NCBI GenBank assembly: GCA_034620365.1
Contig: JAQGEQ010000255.1
Coordinates: forward strand, 744,001 to 808,000
DNA length: 64,000 nt
Reading direction: 5' to 3'
Source: Pegea sp. RAD2-039
Taxonomy: Eukaryota > Chordata > Thaliacea > Salpida > Salpidae
The position numbers and the translations under genes were made by a program. How positions within the stretch are numbered: the stretch's first letter is position 1; the number at the start of each line of letters is the position of its first letter. The notes beneath the pieces are model-generated. The model was not told the DNA's origin, ran no database searches, and saw nothing but the letters and a program-made list of their open reading frames with translations. Below are positions 34,671-46,865 of this stretch, piece after piece.

Positions 34671-36110
34671 GTTCTTAAAGATTAGGATAAAAAGTTAAAG
34701 TTCGAAGACTTTCGTCTTAAAGTTGTTTTTTTCAGCTAGTAAAATTACTTGTTAGAGCCTCTTTAAAATTGTGAAAGTTTGTTCACCATTTCAGTTATTC
34801 ACATTTATATAAATATTTATACAAAAGTTTAAACTATTTTATTAAGTTGTTTTGTTAACAAATTGGTTTAATCCATAAGTTATAGTGGCTTGATTTACTT
34901 TGATGTTTCAAAGTTTGTACACAAAACAGCCAGTGATAATTAGATGCACAACCTCCAGTATATTTACTAACAAAAAATTTTACAAAAATACTTTGTTTTT
35001 TCTGAAGAATATTTCTTGCAAAAGTAAAACTATAAAATTGACATGTTACTGGTTAGACCAATGTAGACTTAAAATAATTTTAAATGAAACTTAAACAAAA
35101 CTTAAAAAATTTTCGAAAGACGTGTAACATACATTAATAATAAAAAGGATTATCATTTGTTAACACTTTTAAATATTTAATATCATTACTAGCCTAAAAT
35201 ATTTACAAAAATGATCTTAGCACTTTTATGTGCTATTACAGTAAGAGCATACATAACCTTTATATCAACTGTGAGTTAGATATTGATTCTTTAACAAGTG
35301 TCAAACTGTCGGGTCACTTTTTGTACCTTTGGAAGTTTACTGAGATTATGATAAAAAAATAATTATTGTAAAGAAGTCGTTTGTTTTGATTTAATTAAAA
35401 GTAGCTTATTTTTGTAATTTAGAAATACAGCTTTACTTCAAAGTGAGAAGCAAAATAAAGTATATAACTAAATATACAGTATATATAGTATATATTGCTG
35501 TTTAGAACATAACTAATCTAAAGTTTCATTACATATTTGTTTGTCTTTACAACTAATAAACTAATGAATTAAAACATTAACAAAATGTTGTAAAAACCCT
35601 TTTGATTATATAAAATCATAGTAATTAATCAAAATTTTTGTTTTGTTCAATAATCTTTAACGGTAGTTCTTCAAGATTAGGAGAAGAACTTAACCTTCGA
35701 ACACTTTTGTCTTAAAGTTTTTTTTTAGCTACTAAAATTACTTGTTGTGATCTTAGCACTTTTATGTGCTATTACAGTAAGAGCATTCATAACGTTTATA
35801 TCAACTGTAAGTTATATCATGATTCTTTAACAAGTGTCAAACTGTCGGGTCACTTCTTTTCGGTGCTGCCAATATTATACGGTTCTACTTTTGCTTGAAC
35901 AACATGAATGATTCTGACATGACATTTATAAATTAGTGTTTTCTTAATTTTTAAAATGTAACTAACTTAAAGTTTAATCAATTATTTATATCTCTTTCGA
36001 ACTAGTAAAGTAATGAATTAAAATATTAACAAAATGTTATAAATTGCTTTTAATGATATGAAATGATAGTAAGTAATCAAAATTAATGTTTTATACAATA
36101 ATGAAACAAA
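34670..36110. repeat. Tandem repeat units X3/X4, truncated
   Basis: Shortened, more diverged copies. X3 runs to the TATATAG locus (35470-35495, two to three copies). It is followed by partial repeats at about 35515-35760 and 35938-36100 that share TAATGAATTAAAACATTAACAAA. A LINE-like GACATGACATTT piece lies at about 35880-35930. No gene was seen. Confidence 0.6.
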
Positions 36111-37139
36111 TAAACTATCTAAAGTCTAGTCGTTTGCATGAAAAATAATTTATCTATGCTTGATTTGAAAAAAGTCAGTTTAGTTTAGAAAATTTTTAAT
36201 TTTTTGGAATTAAAATATGACTTATAAGTTTTACTGTAATGCTTTTACTTTAACTAAGAAACTATCCACATTCAGAACTTCCTTTAAAAACATTGTTACA
36301 TATAACAAACTAGTTAATTACATTATTTTTCTTTTAAACTTTCTGATAAATATTAATCTACATATTCTTTTTTTTTAAATAAAACTGTTATGACCAGCTT
36401 GCAAGGTAGCAAAACCTACCGGTTTTATTTGGTATGTTCAGTTTCTTCATACCGTAATACTTAATCACAGGATAAAAATTGTTTTCGAACATAAAAAATT
36501 ATTATTAAGTTTTAAGAAATGATTAAGAAATAGGCCATTATTGTCTCTAATAGAAAGAAGATAAGTAAATAAAATTGGGAAATAGCGAAAGTGTGAAAAT
36601 CACTGTGAAATAACTTTTAGTATTAATCTGACTTTACAATTTCAAATGTCTTTTTAAGTTAATAATTTCTTAAACAAGAAGTTATTAACCTTTAACTTTT
36701 AAGTTTAACCTTTAACAAATTTATGTGGTTTAAATTTATAAAAATGTTTTATAATTCCTAAAAGGTTTAAACGAAATTTTCAAGTCATCAATGAAAGCAT
36801 ATTAGGCAGTTTTATTTCTATTTATATTTAAATCAAATGATGTAAGATTACAGTTAACGGCTTTATATTTTGAAAAATGGAAATATATGCCAAAAGCCAA
36901 CTTGAAATGCCGAGGTTTAAGCGACCAGCCACTATTCTTAAATGAAGAATTAAAAGTAAATGAATTAGTAGTGAAAAGTTTAATTTTTCTTAAAAAAAGG
37001 TTAACAATTTTATGGCCATTTTGAAATGATGTGCTTGTGATTGTAATATCTTCAATCTAAGTAATAACAAACAGAACTAATAGCTTTACCTCGGGAAAAC
37101 TAAATTAAACACCAAATAAAGACTTGAAATAGTTATGTT
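36111..37139. other. Gene-less AT-rich stretch
   Basis: No exon supported. One locally structured patch (GGTAGCAAAACCTACCGG at about 36406) could form a short hairpin. Confidence 0.35.
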
Positions 37140-37250
37140 CATCATAACTTGTTATTAAACAAATTGGAGAAAATGTCTTGCGCCATAACTCATAGTAGTT
37201 CAAAAGATCTAGTAAGTCTTTGAATATCCATTAGTATTCTTTACTATAGA

Positions 37251-37725
37251 AACGATCTCTGCAGCAGTTAAAATCTTCAGAAAAGGTCTCAAAGATTTAG
37301 TTGCTGCTAGTAGTACTTATAACGACAAATAATTGGAAGAACTGTTTAATGACCAATTGAGATATTATATTGTAAGTTTTAATTTAAGTCATCCATTACA
37401 ACTTAGTTTGGATGTTCGAAAACTTTTAAAAATCCTGTATTGTTTTTCAACTAAAGTTATTTTTAATCATTTCAACCATATCAAGCCAATATATTTTGTA
37501 TTAAATAGCTGCAAAAATGTATCTTTAACTTGAATTAACTCGTTTACTGTGAATACAAAGCCGAAAACATTCATAGAAACAGTTTAAGCTGTTTTTTCGA
37601 TCATAAAGTTAAAGCCTTGAAGAAAAGGCGTCAAGTAACAAAATCTGCTGTGCTGGTCACTATTAAAGCTTATACAGCCGTAAAAGGCAAATACATCAAT
37701 TTTGATAAGTTATTTTCCTGAATAA
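37251..37725 (+). pseudogene. Degenerate coding fragment, copy 1
   Basis: In one frame it reads VKIFRKGLKDLVAASSTY, then after an in-frame TAA LEELFNDQLRYYI before GTAAGT. Downstream a second patch is readable in shifted frames (NSFTVNTKPKTFI, VKALKKRRQVTKSAVLVTI). The second copy at 45511-45930 preserves the same words with different lesions, which points to an old coding sequence. The source family (gene or transposon) is not recognised. Confidence 0.45.
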
Positions 37726-37876
37726 GGACTTAAAATTTTTTTAATGCTTGAATTAAATCTTAACATTTATAAAAAAAAACAAGGTTTATTCTTTTTTATA
37801 CAAAAACTCATTTAAAAAAATTTAAAAAAAGTTTAGACAAAACTTAATCTGACCAAAATTGATGTAAATAACCTAG

Positions 37877-37884
37877 TGACGTCA
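37877..37884. promoter_or_regulatory. Palindromic CRE (TGACGTCA)
   Basis: At the left edge of block B, inside sequence that recurs with a mutated site (TGACGTCG) at about 46111. Confidence 0.35.
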
Positions 37885-38025
37885 ATACATATGTAATTTC
37901 AGTTATTGAAATGACAAAAAGTATTAATGATCTTACTAAAACTTTTAGGAAGTACATTTCCCCTAAACTTTTATTTTGTGACTATAAAAATTTTTCAGAA
38001 TTTGAATTTCTTATCTTCAAGATGA

Positions 38026-38033
38026 TGACGTCA
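38026..38033. promoter_or_regulatory. Palindromic CRE (TGACGTCA)
   Basis: Counterpart of the block A site at 17894. Confidence 0.4.
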
Positions 38034-38728
38034 ATTACATCTAATGACTTAAAGTAGACTATTCAGCTTTTAATTTTGTAAACACAGCTAAATCAAATAT
38101 TCTGCTATCTTCAAATAACCAAAAATAATCATAATTAAGAGATCAAATCTATAGTTAAACATATTTATTTTCAAAAATGCATCGACAAAATACTGTATAA
38201 ACATTCTTAGTATTTCTGTAGCACAAAACCGTCAAAAAATAATAGCGAATAATATTGTTATGAAAAACAAAGCAAGTCAAAACAACAACAAAGTTTGTAT
38301 TTACATCCAAGAAAAAGTAAGATAAAGTTTTCTTACAGAGTTCTAGCTGTTATTGGCAAACAACATGATGGTTAATGCTTTAAATTTGTGAATAAGACGA
38401 AAATCGTTCCTTTAAAGTGCTGCTGCCACCCTCACATCAACAGCGTATGACACATTTAAATTTGATCATAATGACAAAATACATGCAGTGAACTATCCGA
38501 GCTCATTAGGTCTGAAGAGAATGACACGATCTAATGACAGTGAGAGTGACATCAAAGTGAATAGAGTAAAACATTCCTACAGAATTAAGAAACATATCTA
38601 ACCAACAAATAAAATAATGAAACATAGTTAAAGGATGAGACTAAATTACTTGACATATTGCTAATTGAAACCTTATGGCTTGGTGGTACTTGTAAAGCAC
38701 CATAAACATAAGTTTCCATCTGTTGATA

Positions 38729-41700
38729 TCAATCATCATAAAACAGGCATTTTAAAACATCTTGGTCCATATTAGGAGTGCTAATGTTATAAGTAATTCC
38801 GTTTAAGTTAAATAATCCGTCATCTTTCTCGTTCAATTGGTTTGAATCAGATAAAGGATTAGAGGAAGAAGGACATGGTGTAACTTGATTACTTGAAATA
38901 GTACCGATTGAAAATTTATGTCTTAGTTGTAATTGTAATTCACCCTGTGGATAAATTTCCATCTGTTGATATCTATCATCATAAAACAAAGATTCGAAAA
39001 CATCTTGTTCCTTATTAGGAGTGCTAATATTATAAATATTTCTGTTTAAGTTAACTAATCTGGCGCCATTCATGTTCACTTGGTTTGATACAGTTGAAAG
39101 GACAGTGTAAGAAGGACCTGGTGTGACTTGATTACTTGACGTATTACCAGTTGGTATCTCATGTTGTGGTGGTACTTTTAAGTCAACCTGAGGATAAGTA
39201 TAAACCTGCTGATATCCATTATCAGAAAACAAGGATTCTAAAACAACTTGGTCCTCATCAGGAGTGCTAATGTTATAACTAAATATGTTTAAGTTATTTG
39301 ATCCAGCATCATTCATGTTCACTTGGTTTGAATCAGATAAAGGAATAGAGGAAAAATGACATGGTGTTACTTCGTTATTTAACATAGTACCGATTGGCAT
39401 CTCATGTCTAGCTGGTACTTGTAAATCACCATAAATATAAGTATATACGTGCTGAAATCCATCATTATAAAACAAGCAATTTATAGTATCTTGATCCTTA
39501 TTAGGAGTCATGTTATAACCATTTCTGTTATTCAATGTGGTGTATTTAATGTTCACTTGGTTTGATACAGATGAAGGGATTAAGGAAGAAGAACCTGGTG
39601 TGACTTTGTTTGTTTCCATTTTACTATAAGCATTGTTGCTAGCTTGTAAGTTACATCTGTTGATTCTTATATCTACTGGTTCAATGTTTGAAGTAGATGG
39701 TTGTATAGATGGAAGGTAGATTGATCGAACTAGATCAGTTGATGTCGTGCTAATAGAAGTTTCGTTTGTCAGTGGTACTTGACCAGCAAGAATGAAAGGT
39801 TTCTTTTCATGACTCTTGCCGCAATGGAATAATCTGTCCATCATATCATTTATATTTTTGTTGACCACATACGTCATTACTTTCGTTTTTGACTGGTTAA
39901 ATTCAGCTCTATTTCCAATCCAACTGTTTATTGTAGGTCTAAGTAGACTTGGAGAATTGATTTGTCGCGAAGTGATTGTCGAAGAAGCCGATTGTAATTT
40001 GATGTGTTTCTGGCATTTTGAAAGATTATATGTGTAAGAATTTTCAGGAACAAACATATTTGCGCCAAAAGGACACAATAAAGGATGATTATTAGTTTTA
40101 TTTTTAGTAATTGGTAGAGGTATAGCATCTTCAGGAGCGGCTGCTTGTGATAATTCTGATGTGTTTGCAGATTTGGAAGTTGATAAACCCTAAAATATCA
40201 AGCTTATAGTAGATCAGCATACTATCCAACAATAACTTACAGTTTGTTTTGAAGAGTTTTCTCCAGGGTTTTTTTTTACATGCTTCTGCTTTTTTTTGGA
40301 TTTAGAGTAATGACGAGCTGGATATTCTTCACTCATTTTTTTAGAACTAAAAATGAGAAAAAAAGGCGATAAAAATATTAAAAGCATCAAGTATATCTAA
40401 TGAGAACTTTTCTGCTATCAAAAAACTAAAAAAAGTTAGTTTGATAAGCTAAATGATATTTATAAGTAAAAGTTTTTGATTTACTGTTTTTCGTGGCAGA
40501 ACATGTGCTGGTTAAAGTGACCTCTATGTTTAAATACCTGTCCACAACCTGGCCAGTCACAAATGAATTCACGGACACCAGTATGTATCAGACTAAAACC
40601 AGTTTAGTAGAGAATTAGTATAATTTCAATCAAGTTTAATCAAAACTTAAAAGTTTACAAAGATTACATAAGGAACTTAATTGCAAGTTTATAAACACAT
40701 CTATAAAATCTGATTTTAAATTCATTATGAACCTATAATGAGTTCGAAGATGGTCTATGCGCGTATAAGATTTATCACATTCAGGGCACTCATAAGGTTT
40801 ACATCCACTATGAACTTGTTCATGTTCCTTTACCAAATGCTTAGTAGGAAAACCTTTTTTGCAATACTTGCATCTGCATCAAGTTTGAGTATATTATTAT
40901 ACAACATATATATAAAAAGCTATGATTAAAACTAATTTTGATTAATTTTATATTGCTTAGAATTTTTCAACAATTATAAGTTGTTATTAAACAACACTTA
41001 GATTATAGTAAAAAACGTGCAGAATTAAAATGCTCTAAATTCATAAAAATTTCTATATACCTTTATTAACTACCATTAACTATATTAGTTTCTATTAAAA
41101 AAGATGTCATTGGTTAGTCTGATCTACCTGTAACGATTTGGTTCATCATCATTATGTGTTTGTGAATGTACAGTTAGAGAACTTTTATCGAAAAATAGCT
41201 CCTATAAGAAAGCATAAAACTTGAAGTAAACAACTTTTATAAGAAAGATAAAATTTTGAAATTTACCAAGCAAAATTTACACGAAAATGTTTTCTTTACT
41301 CTTCTGACGGGTTTATGATTCACTTTTTTAGTTTTAGATGAACGGCTATTCTTACGGATCACCTTAATATCAAATTGAAAAATTGTTTAAAACAATTGAG
41401 TAACAGTTTAAAAAATTACATTAAATCAGTATAAATATCAATTAGGATTTGTAGTTAGCTGGATAAAAATAAAAATTAAAGCACAACTTAAATAATATCA
41501 AACTAAAAACAAGTTATAAATATATGTATTAGGCAGCAATAACAAAATGATAAAAATTAATTTAGGAGAAAAGTAACTTAGAAATGTAAACTAGAAGAGA
41601 GAGAAGCAAAGAGAGAGAAGTAAACTAGAAGTATCTAGTGGATAGGTTGTTGAATAACCTGTGAATTTTCTCCTTGTGAACTATCAGTTGAACCTTGTGC

Positions 41701-41769
41701 ACCATCTTTGCTGTTAGAATTAACTGATATGACATCCAAATCTGACTTGTTCTGCTCTGAGAGCTCCAT
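38729..41769 (-). CDS. C2H2 zinc-finger protein with C-terminal tandem repeats, copy B (truncated by TGA)
   Basis: Exons: 41769-41659, 41362-41267, 41201-41128, 40873-40733, 40592-40485, 40346-40241 and 40189-38729; all phases agree, giving 698 residues. Fingers 1-4 keep their Cys and His ligands (CKFC, CKYC, CPEC, CDWPGC; finger 3 has an extra residue between its two His). The relic of finger 5 has lost its second Cys (CPFG) and its His. The last exon has three full repeats of about 81 residues and a fourth broken by TGA at 38729-38731 where the repeat consensus has GGA (Gly). The frame beyond the TGA stays repeat-like for about 35 codons. Protein identity to copy A is high in exon 1 and fingers 2-3 but only about half in the last exon. 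Confidence 0.75.
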
Positions 41770-43210
41770 TTTCTTTAATAGAAATATACCAAAACTTTAA
41801 AATAAAGAAAAATACTTCAAATAGTCTGAGCGCCAAAAACAACAACTTTCAATTTTTATTTTTTTAAATGTTTTTATCTTTCTTACATCTTTAAATTAAA
41901 CGAAAACATTAAAATATTGAAACAATCTGAAACTTATGTTTAAGAAGAAAATCAAACTTTTTACCAGCAATCAAAATTATTTTTGATTTACTAAAACTAG
42001 AAAACTAAGAAAAGATAAATTGAATTAATCATTACAAAAAGTTTTTTTTTAACTAATAACTATTTTTAATAGTGATTACTTCAGGAACTGATTATTATTT
42101 AAATTTCAAGCAAAATTTACTGAGAACATCTGCAAAACAAAAAACAGAAAAAACCCTAAATATTTTTTTAAATTACCTCATTACTTATAGGTGTTGATTA
42201 CAAGTAAACATAATAATAATATTAATTAATTTTTTTATGCTCTAGATCTATTAATATTGTTATTCCTAATAGAGCTTATTGTGAACTTATCTTGTGAAGA
42301 AAAAATATTTGTGTGACAAAATTTTAGGCGTCTGACTTAAACTGTAAATTGAATTAAGTAGCTATATAAAATACAAAAAGAAAACAAGTAAGGGTTAGTT
42401 CTAATTAAAATTAGTATAGTTGAAATGGTTGATATATAAATAAACGTGCTTACCAGTTTTGGAGTCAGCAAATAAAAGTTCCTATGATCTTTCCCTTTCT
42501 TCTAGTCTCCAAGACTAAAAAATTCTTCAAGGCAATACTTAATCCTCCGTAAAAGAAAGAGTAAATTTGGCAGCTTAATCACTTAAAACCATGAAACTAT
42601 AATAAATCACTGGAAAAAATATAAACAAAGAAATTTAAAAAAACAAAAAAAGGTTCTGTAAAAAACAACATATTGATCTATCAAATTAATGACGTCATCT
42701 GCTCAAGATATATTTCCCTTAGTTCACAACTCATGCAACATCTTATTTTTTGCTATGGCCATTGATATTATAATTTAAGTTTACTCAGTCAAACGACTGC
42801 TGAAAACATGAAAATGACATCACCATTAAAAAATCTAAAAAAAAAATTGCGACTTTATTGTTTGCATCTTAAAAACATTTACATCAAATACATTAATTAA
42901 ATTGTTTTTATTTTGTTGAAAATAGTTAACCTGTTAGTTTGCTAAACATTGAATGTGAGTTAGATTAAGCTTTCAGACTGTCTGTTTATATTAAATTTGC
43001 TTTTAAGAGTCATTCCATTTGTTAATACATTTTAGAAAATTTAATTTGAACTGTAATTTGAATGAAATAGTTATATGAAAACAACTTATAGAGATGTAGA
43101 ATGCAAATAGAGGTTAATTCGAATGAGAATTTGCAAAAACTAATTAGAATAACAATGAAACAAAGGTAGTTACTAGTTTGTTTGGCAGTAGATACGATTT
43201 CAAACGATTT
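41770..43210. other. Upstream region of zinc-finger copy B
   Basis: Shares the 5' flank with copy A but has about 460 extra bp at about 41890-42350. No coding exon was seen. A CRE lies at 42690. Confidence 0.4.
42690..42697. promoter_or_regulatory. Palindromic CRE (TGACGTCA)
   Basis: Block B only: the aligned block A sequence near 22797 reads TGAAATCA, so the site was gained or lost after duplication. Confidence 0.4.
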
Positions 43211-44115
43211 GTAAAAATTATTTCTTTAAGGCAATATTGAATCTTTTTTATAAGTAAAAAAGTCATTAGCTTGATTAGCTGAAACTATAAAACTATAATA
43301 ATTCACTGCAAATAAGAGTATAACGAAGCAAATCAGAAAAACATCAACATATGGTTTTCCATCATTTTTCAAATAACAACGTAGAGGGTTAGCAACAATA
43401 TTTACTTATTTTCGTCAATATTGAACCGTTGTTTTGAAATTAATTTCACCTTACTTTAAGTTAATATGCTTTTACATTAACTTGCCAGAAAGTTAAATCT
43501 AACAAAATGATGACATCATCAGCCTAAAACCTCATGTCAGAGAAATTGATGGCTAATGCAAAAATACTTAAAATGATAAAACAAGTTTCATCTGAGTTTG
43601 CTGTTGGTATGTTAGCAAAAAAAAAATCAAAAATTGTGTTTCTACTATTATATATAACAACATTCAGAAATTTGTAATAAAGTATAAATACCTGTTAAGT
43701 CAGCTCAAATATATTTTAATTATTAAAAGTGTCTCACAAACTTTGGAAACAAGTCAATTAGAGAAAAAGAATTTTCAAGAAGTATATGAAGTACATTTAA
43801 GACTTGACTAAAATAATTTTCAATTACCTTTCTTACAGGAAATAATTAATCATTTTGTATTGATATGTATTGAATTTAGTAATATATTGAAAAATAAATT
43901 TTCAATAATTAAAAGTGCTTTTTTAAAAGTATAAAACTCACTGGCTTAGTTATTAGAAACAAAATTATAACTAAGCTGCACAAACATGTTGTTTTTGATC
44001 TTTATTATGGTTAAAATTACATAGGCTGAGATATTAGAATAACTTTCATTATAAGTTTTCATTTCCAAAAACATATAAAAAGTGATCAACAACTCATACA
44101 ATAACAAGAATTATT

Positions 44116-44398
44116 AATTTCAGCTAAAATTTAAGAAAAAAGCAAAAACTTAAATAAAAGTTCAAAAGCACGTGACCTATCAAAATTCATTTTTATTAAA
44201 ACTTTTAATTTAATCTAATTAAGGATTTTATTTAAACAATATAAAATTATCTGTAACTATTAAAGTTATTACGTCATATAGCTTTCTATTCTAAGAGCTT
44301 ACAGTAAGTTTGACCAGTGGAACTCAATTCTCTCGGTTACCAAAATTAAGATTAAAACAATTTAGTACAAGATTACATTTATGAAGGTACAGTGCAAA
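44116..44398. promoter_or_regulatory. Nearly invariant noncoding block (B copy)
   Basis: Partner of 24480-24760, with the same E-box and half-CRE order. Confidence 0.45.
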
Positions 44399-44721
44399 TA
44401 GAGGTTAGTTTTAACAAAAATTTACAAATATTGTAATAATTAAAAAATAAATAAATGTAGTTACCACTTTAGACGTCAGCAAGTAGAAGTTTTAAGTATC
44501 TTCCCTGTTTTGTATTCACTCAACTTGATAAAAAGATTCTTTAAGGAGTCAATTAGTCCGCTGTAAATGCAAGAGAAAAATGAACAACTTAGTCAAGCTA
44601 AGCCATAAGACTGAATAAATTTTATACAAAAAAGGCAATAATAGTTCTTTAATTAGAAAAAGATAAAAATATGTTTTTCTCTCGTTATAAAAAAAATATA
44701 ATCGAGAGATATCTACAGTAG

Positions 44722-44729
44722 TGACGTCA
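44722..44729. promoter_or_regulatory. Palindromic CRE (TGACGTCA)
   Basis: Counterpart of the 25078 site, with the flanks GTAG and TCTAGTC conserved. Confidence 0.45.
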
Positions 44730-45510
44730 TCTAGTCGAGAAATTTTTATTTATTTAAAAGATTTGTAAATTAGTCTTTTGTATGATTTAAACCTAAATTA
44801 TATTTTATATATCTACTTTACCTCTGTTATAAAGTCTATTAGAAAATAATGATGACTTTATCAGCAAAAAAAAATGGAATAAAAAAGTTAATACTAATGT
44901 AAAAATATAATTCAAAACAATAACAAGGTCTGGTGCACCACTTCTGCTGGAATGTTAATAAAATTAACTATTGACTATTAATATTAATGTTAAATATTAA
45001 TTAATCACTAATTACTTATTACTTTTTTACTAAAAAGTCTAATCATTCCTAGTTTTAATAATTCAATGGTAGGTTATTAGAATTTATTTTTTCATAATTA
45101 ATTCAAACTCATTGACGTTGGGTTATAATTAGAACATCTATATATTGAGAAATGGAAACATATGTGAAAAACTAACTTGAGTTACCGATAATTAAGTAAT
45201 CGGTCAGGGGTCTTAAACAAATGAATACAAGTGAGTGATTAGTAAAAATTTTAGTATCATTAGCAAGACTTTATGCAACTTTGTGAAATTAGTGACAAAG
45301 TTTTAATTTCCTCAATAAAACTAATAAAATTTAAGGCTAGTAAGTCTGCGTAAGGGGATACTGACTGGAAAGCGAATAAAAAAGTGAATTAGATTTATTG
45401 GTCATCTTTTGATATTACACAAATTTGAGAAAAAAGCTTGCGCCATAGTTCATAGTAGTTCAGAAGATCTGGATAGTTCTTTGGTTTTCAATCGTAATAA
45501 TTTTTTGTAG

Positions 45511-45930
45511 AAACAAACTCGTGGCAGTTAATATCTTCAGAACTAGTCTAAATGAATACGCTGTTACTAGTGATACCTATAAAAAACGATTGAAAGAACT
45601 TTTTAATGACAAACTGAGATATTATATTAACAGTTTTTTTTTTTATCTCATCTTTCATTTAACTCATTTTGTATGATCGAAGACTTTTAAAGAATCCAGT
45701 ATTAATGTTTCAACGACATTTATCCATGGCAATCCATCTTTTAGCTGGAACATACTCGTTTACAGTCAATACAAATCCCAGAAAAATCATACAAACAATT
45801 TTAAGTAGGTCTATCGACCAAGAAGTTCAAGCTTTGACGAAATGATATCAAATAACAAAAATTTGCTGCGCTATTCACTATTAAAAATTATACATCTGTT
45901 AAAAGTAAATATACAAATTTTGATAACATA
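45511..45930 (+). pseudogene. Degenerate coding fragment, copy 2
   Basis: Frame reads AVNIFRTSLNEYAVTSDTY, KKRLKELFNDKLRYYI and then, in another frame, TYSFTVNTNPRKIIQTIL. It aligns with 37251-37725 but has its own stops and frame changes. It sits in sequence present in block B and missing from block A. Confidence 0.45.
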
Positions 45931-46268
45931 GCTTCATAAATTACAACTTAAAGTGTTTTTAATAAAATAATTTAAAGCAGCAACCATTACAATTTTTCAA
46001 AATAGAAATTATTAAGATGTCTTACAAAAACTCTTTTGTTTTATCTTTAAAGTATATTTTCTAAAAAGAATAAAGAAAACGTTTAGTAATCAACAAAATC
46101 TGATCAAAGTTGATGCTAAATAACAAAATGACGTCGCTATACATGTCATTATTTAGAAGTTTTTACTAAAATTCTGAATGATTTTCTTTAGAATACTTAA
46201 AACTGCTTTTCTTTAATATAAATATAGAAGTGATATTTCTATTTTTAAAAGTTAGTTGATTATGATAA

Positions 46269-46276
46269 TGACGTCA
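46269..46276. promoter_or_regulatory. Palindromic CRE (TGACGTCA)
   Basis: Counterpart of the 25797 site, 43 nt upstream of the conserved candidate exon. Confidence 0.45.
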
Positions 46277-46318
46277 TTGTTAAGTAAACTGATACTTATT
46301 TTTAATTTAATATAACAG

Positions 46319-46359
46319 AAACAAAGAAACTGAAGAAACCTGTGGCATTACAAGAAAAG
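46319..46359 (+). other. Candidate 41-nt exon, block B copy
   Basis: Identical to 25847-25887, with the same acceptor and donor. Probably a 5' exon of 7TM copy B. Confidence 0.45.
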
Positions 46360-46865
46360 GTAAATCATATTTATAAACAAGATATTATAAAAAGGTTTTT
46401 AATATGATGTAGTGACAGAGATCGAAAAATAATTCTAAACTGAGGTTACCCTACAAAAAATAAGTTCTCAGTTAGGTTGATTTTTAGCGATGCACCTCCA
46501 GGCATTAGTTAATTTTTACAATCCTTAAAACTATCATTGAAATAAATGAATTTATACTAAAGATAGAATGACAGCCTCCAAATGAAATGACTGGTATGTC
46601 ACCAGTAGGTACAGCATATCTAGTAGATTGTCTGTAAACAGACTTAAGCTTTATTGTATTTTTCTAGAAAATAGAACTTTAAACAGCAGAGTTGTATTCT
46701 AATTTTGTAATCAGGCAAATTTTTTGTATTTAGTATAAACTAGTATTTCAAAGAAACAAGTAAGATTAAGCTATCTTATTCAAATTGTGATAAATCAGTA
46801 TTTATTAAAACATAAATTAAAATTCTAGTGATTTACAACATTTTATATTACATTTGAAAGAATTT

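Noticed and set aside
34900-37533. Small frames at 34900-35094 and 37333-37533
   Set aside because: The first is repeat-unit sequence. The second overlaps the degenerate coding fragment and begins after its in-frame stop, so it is not an independent gene.
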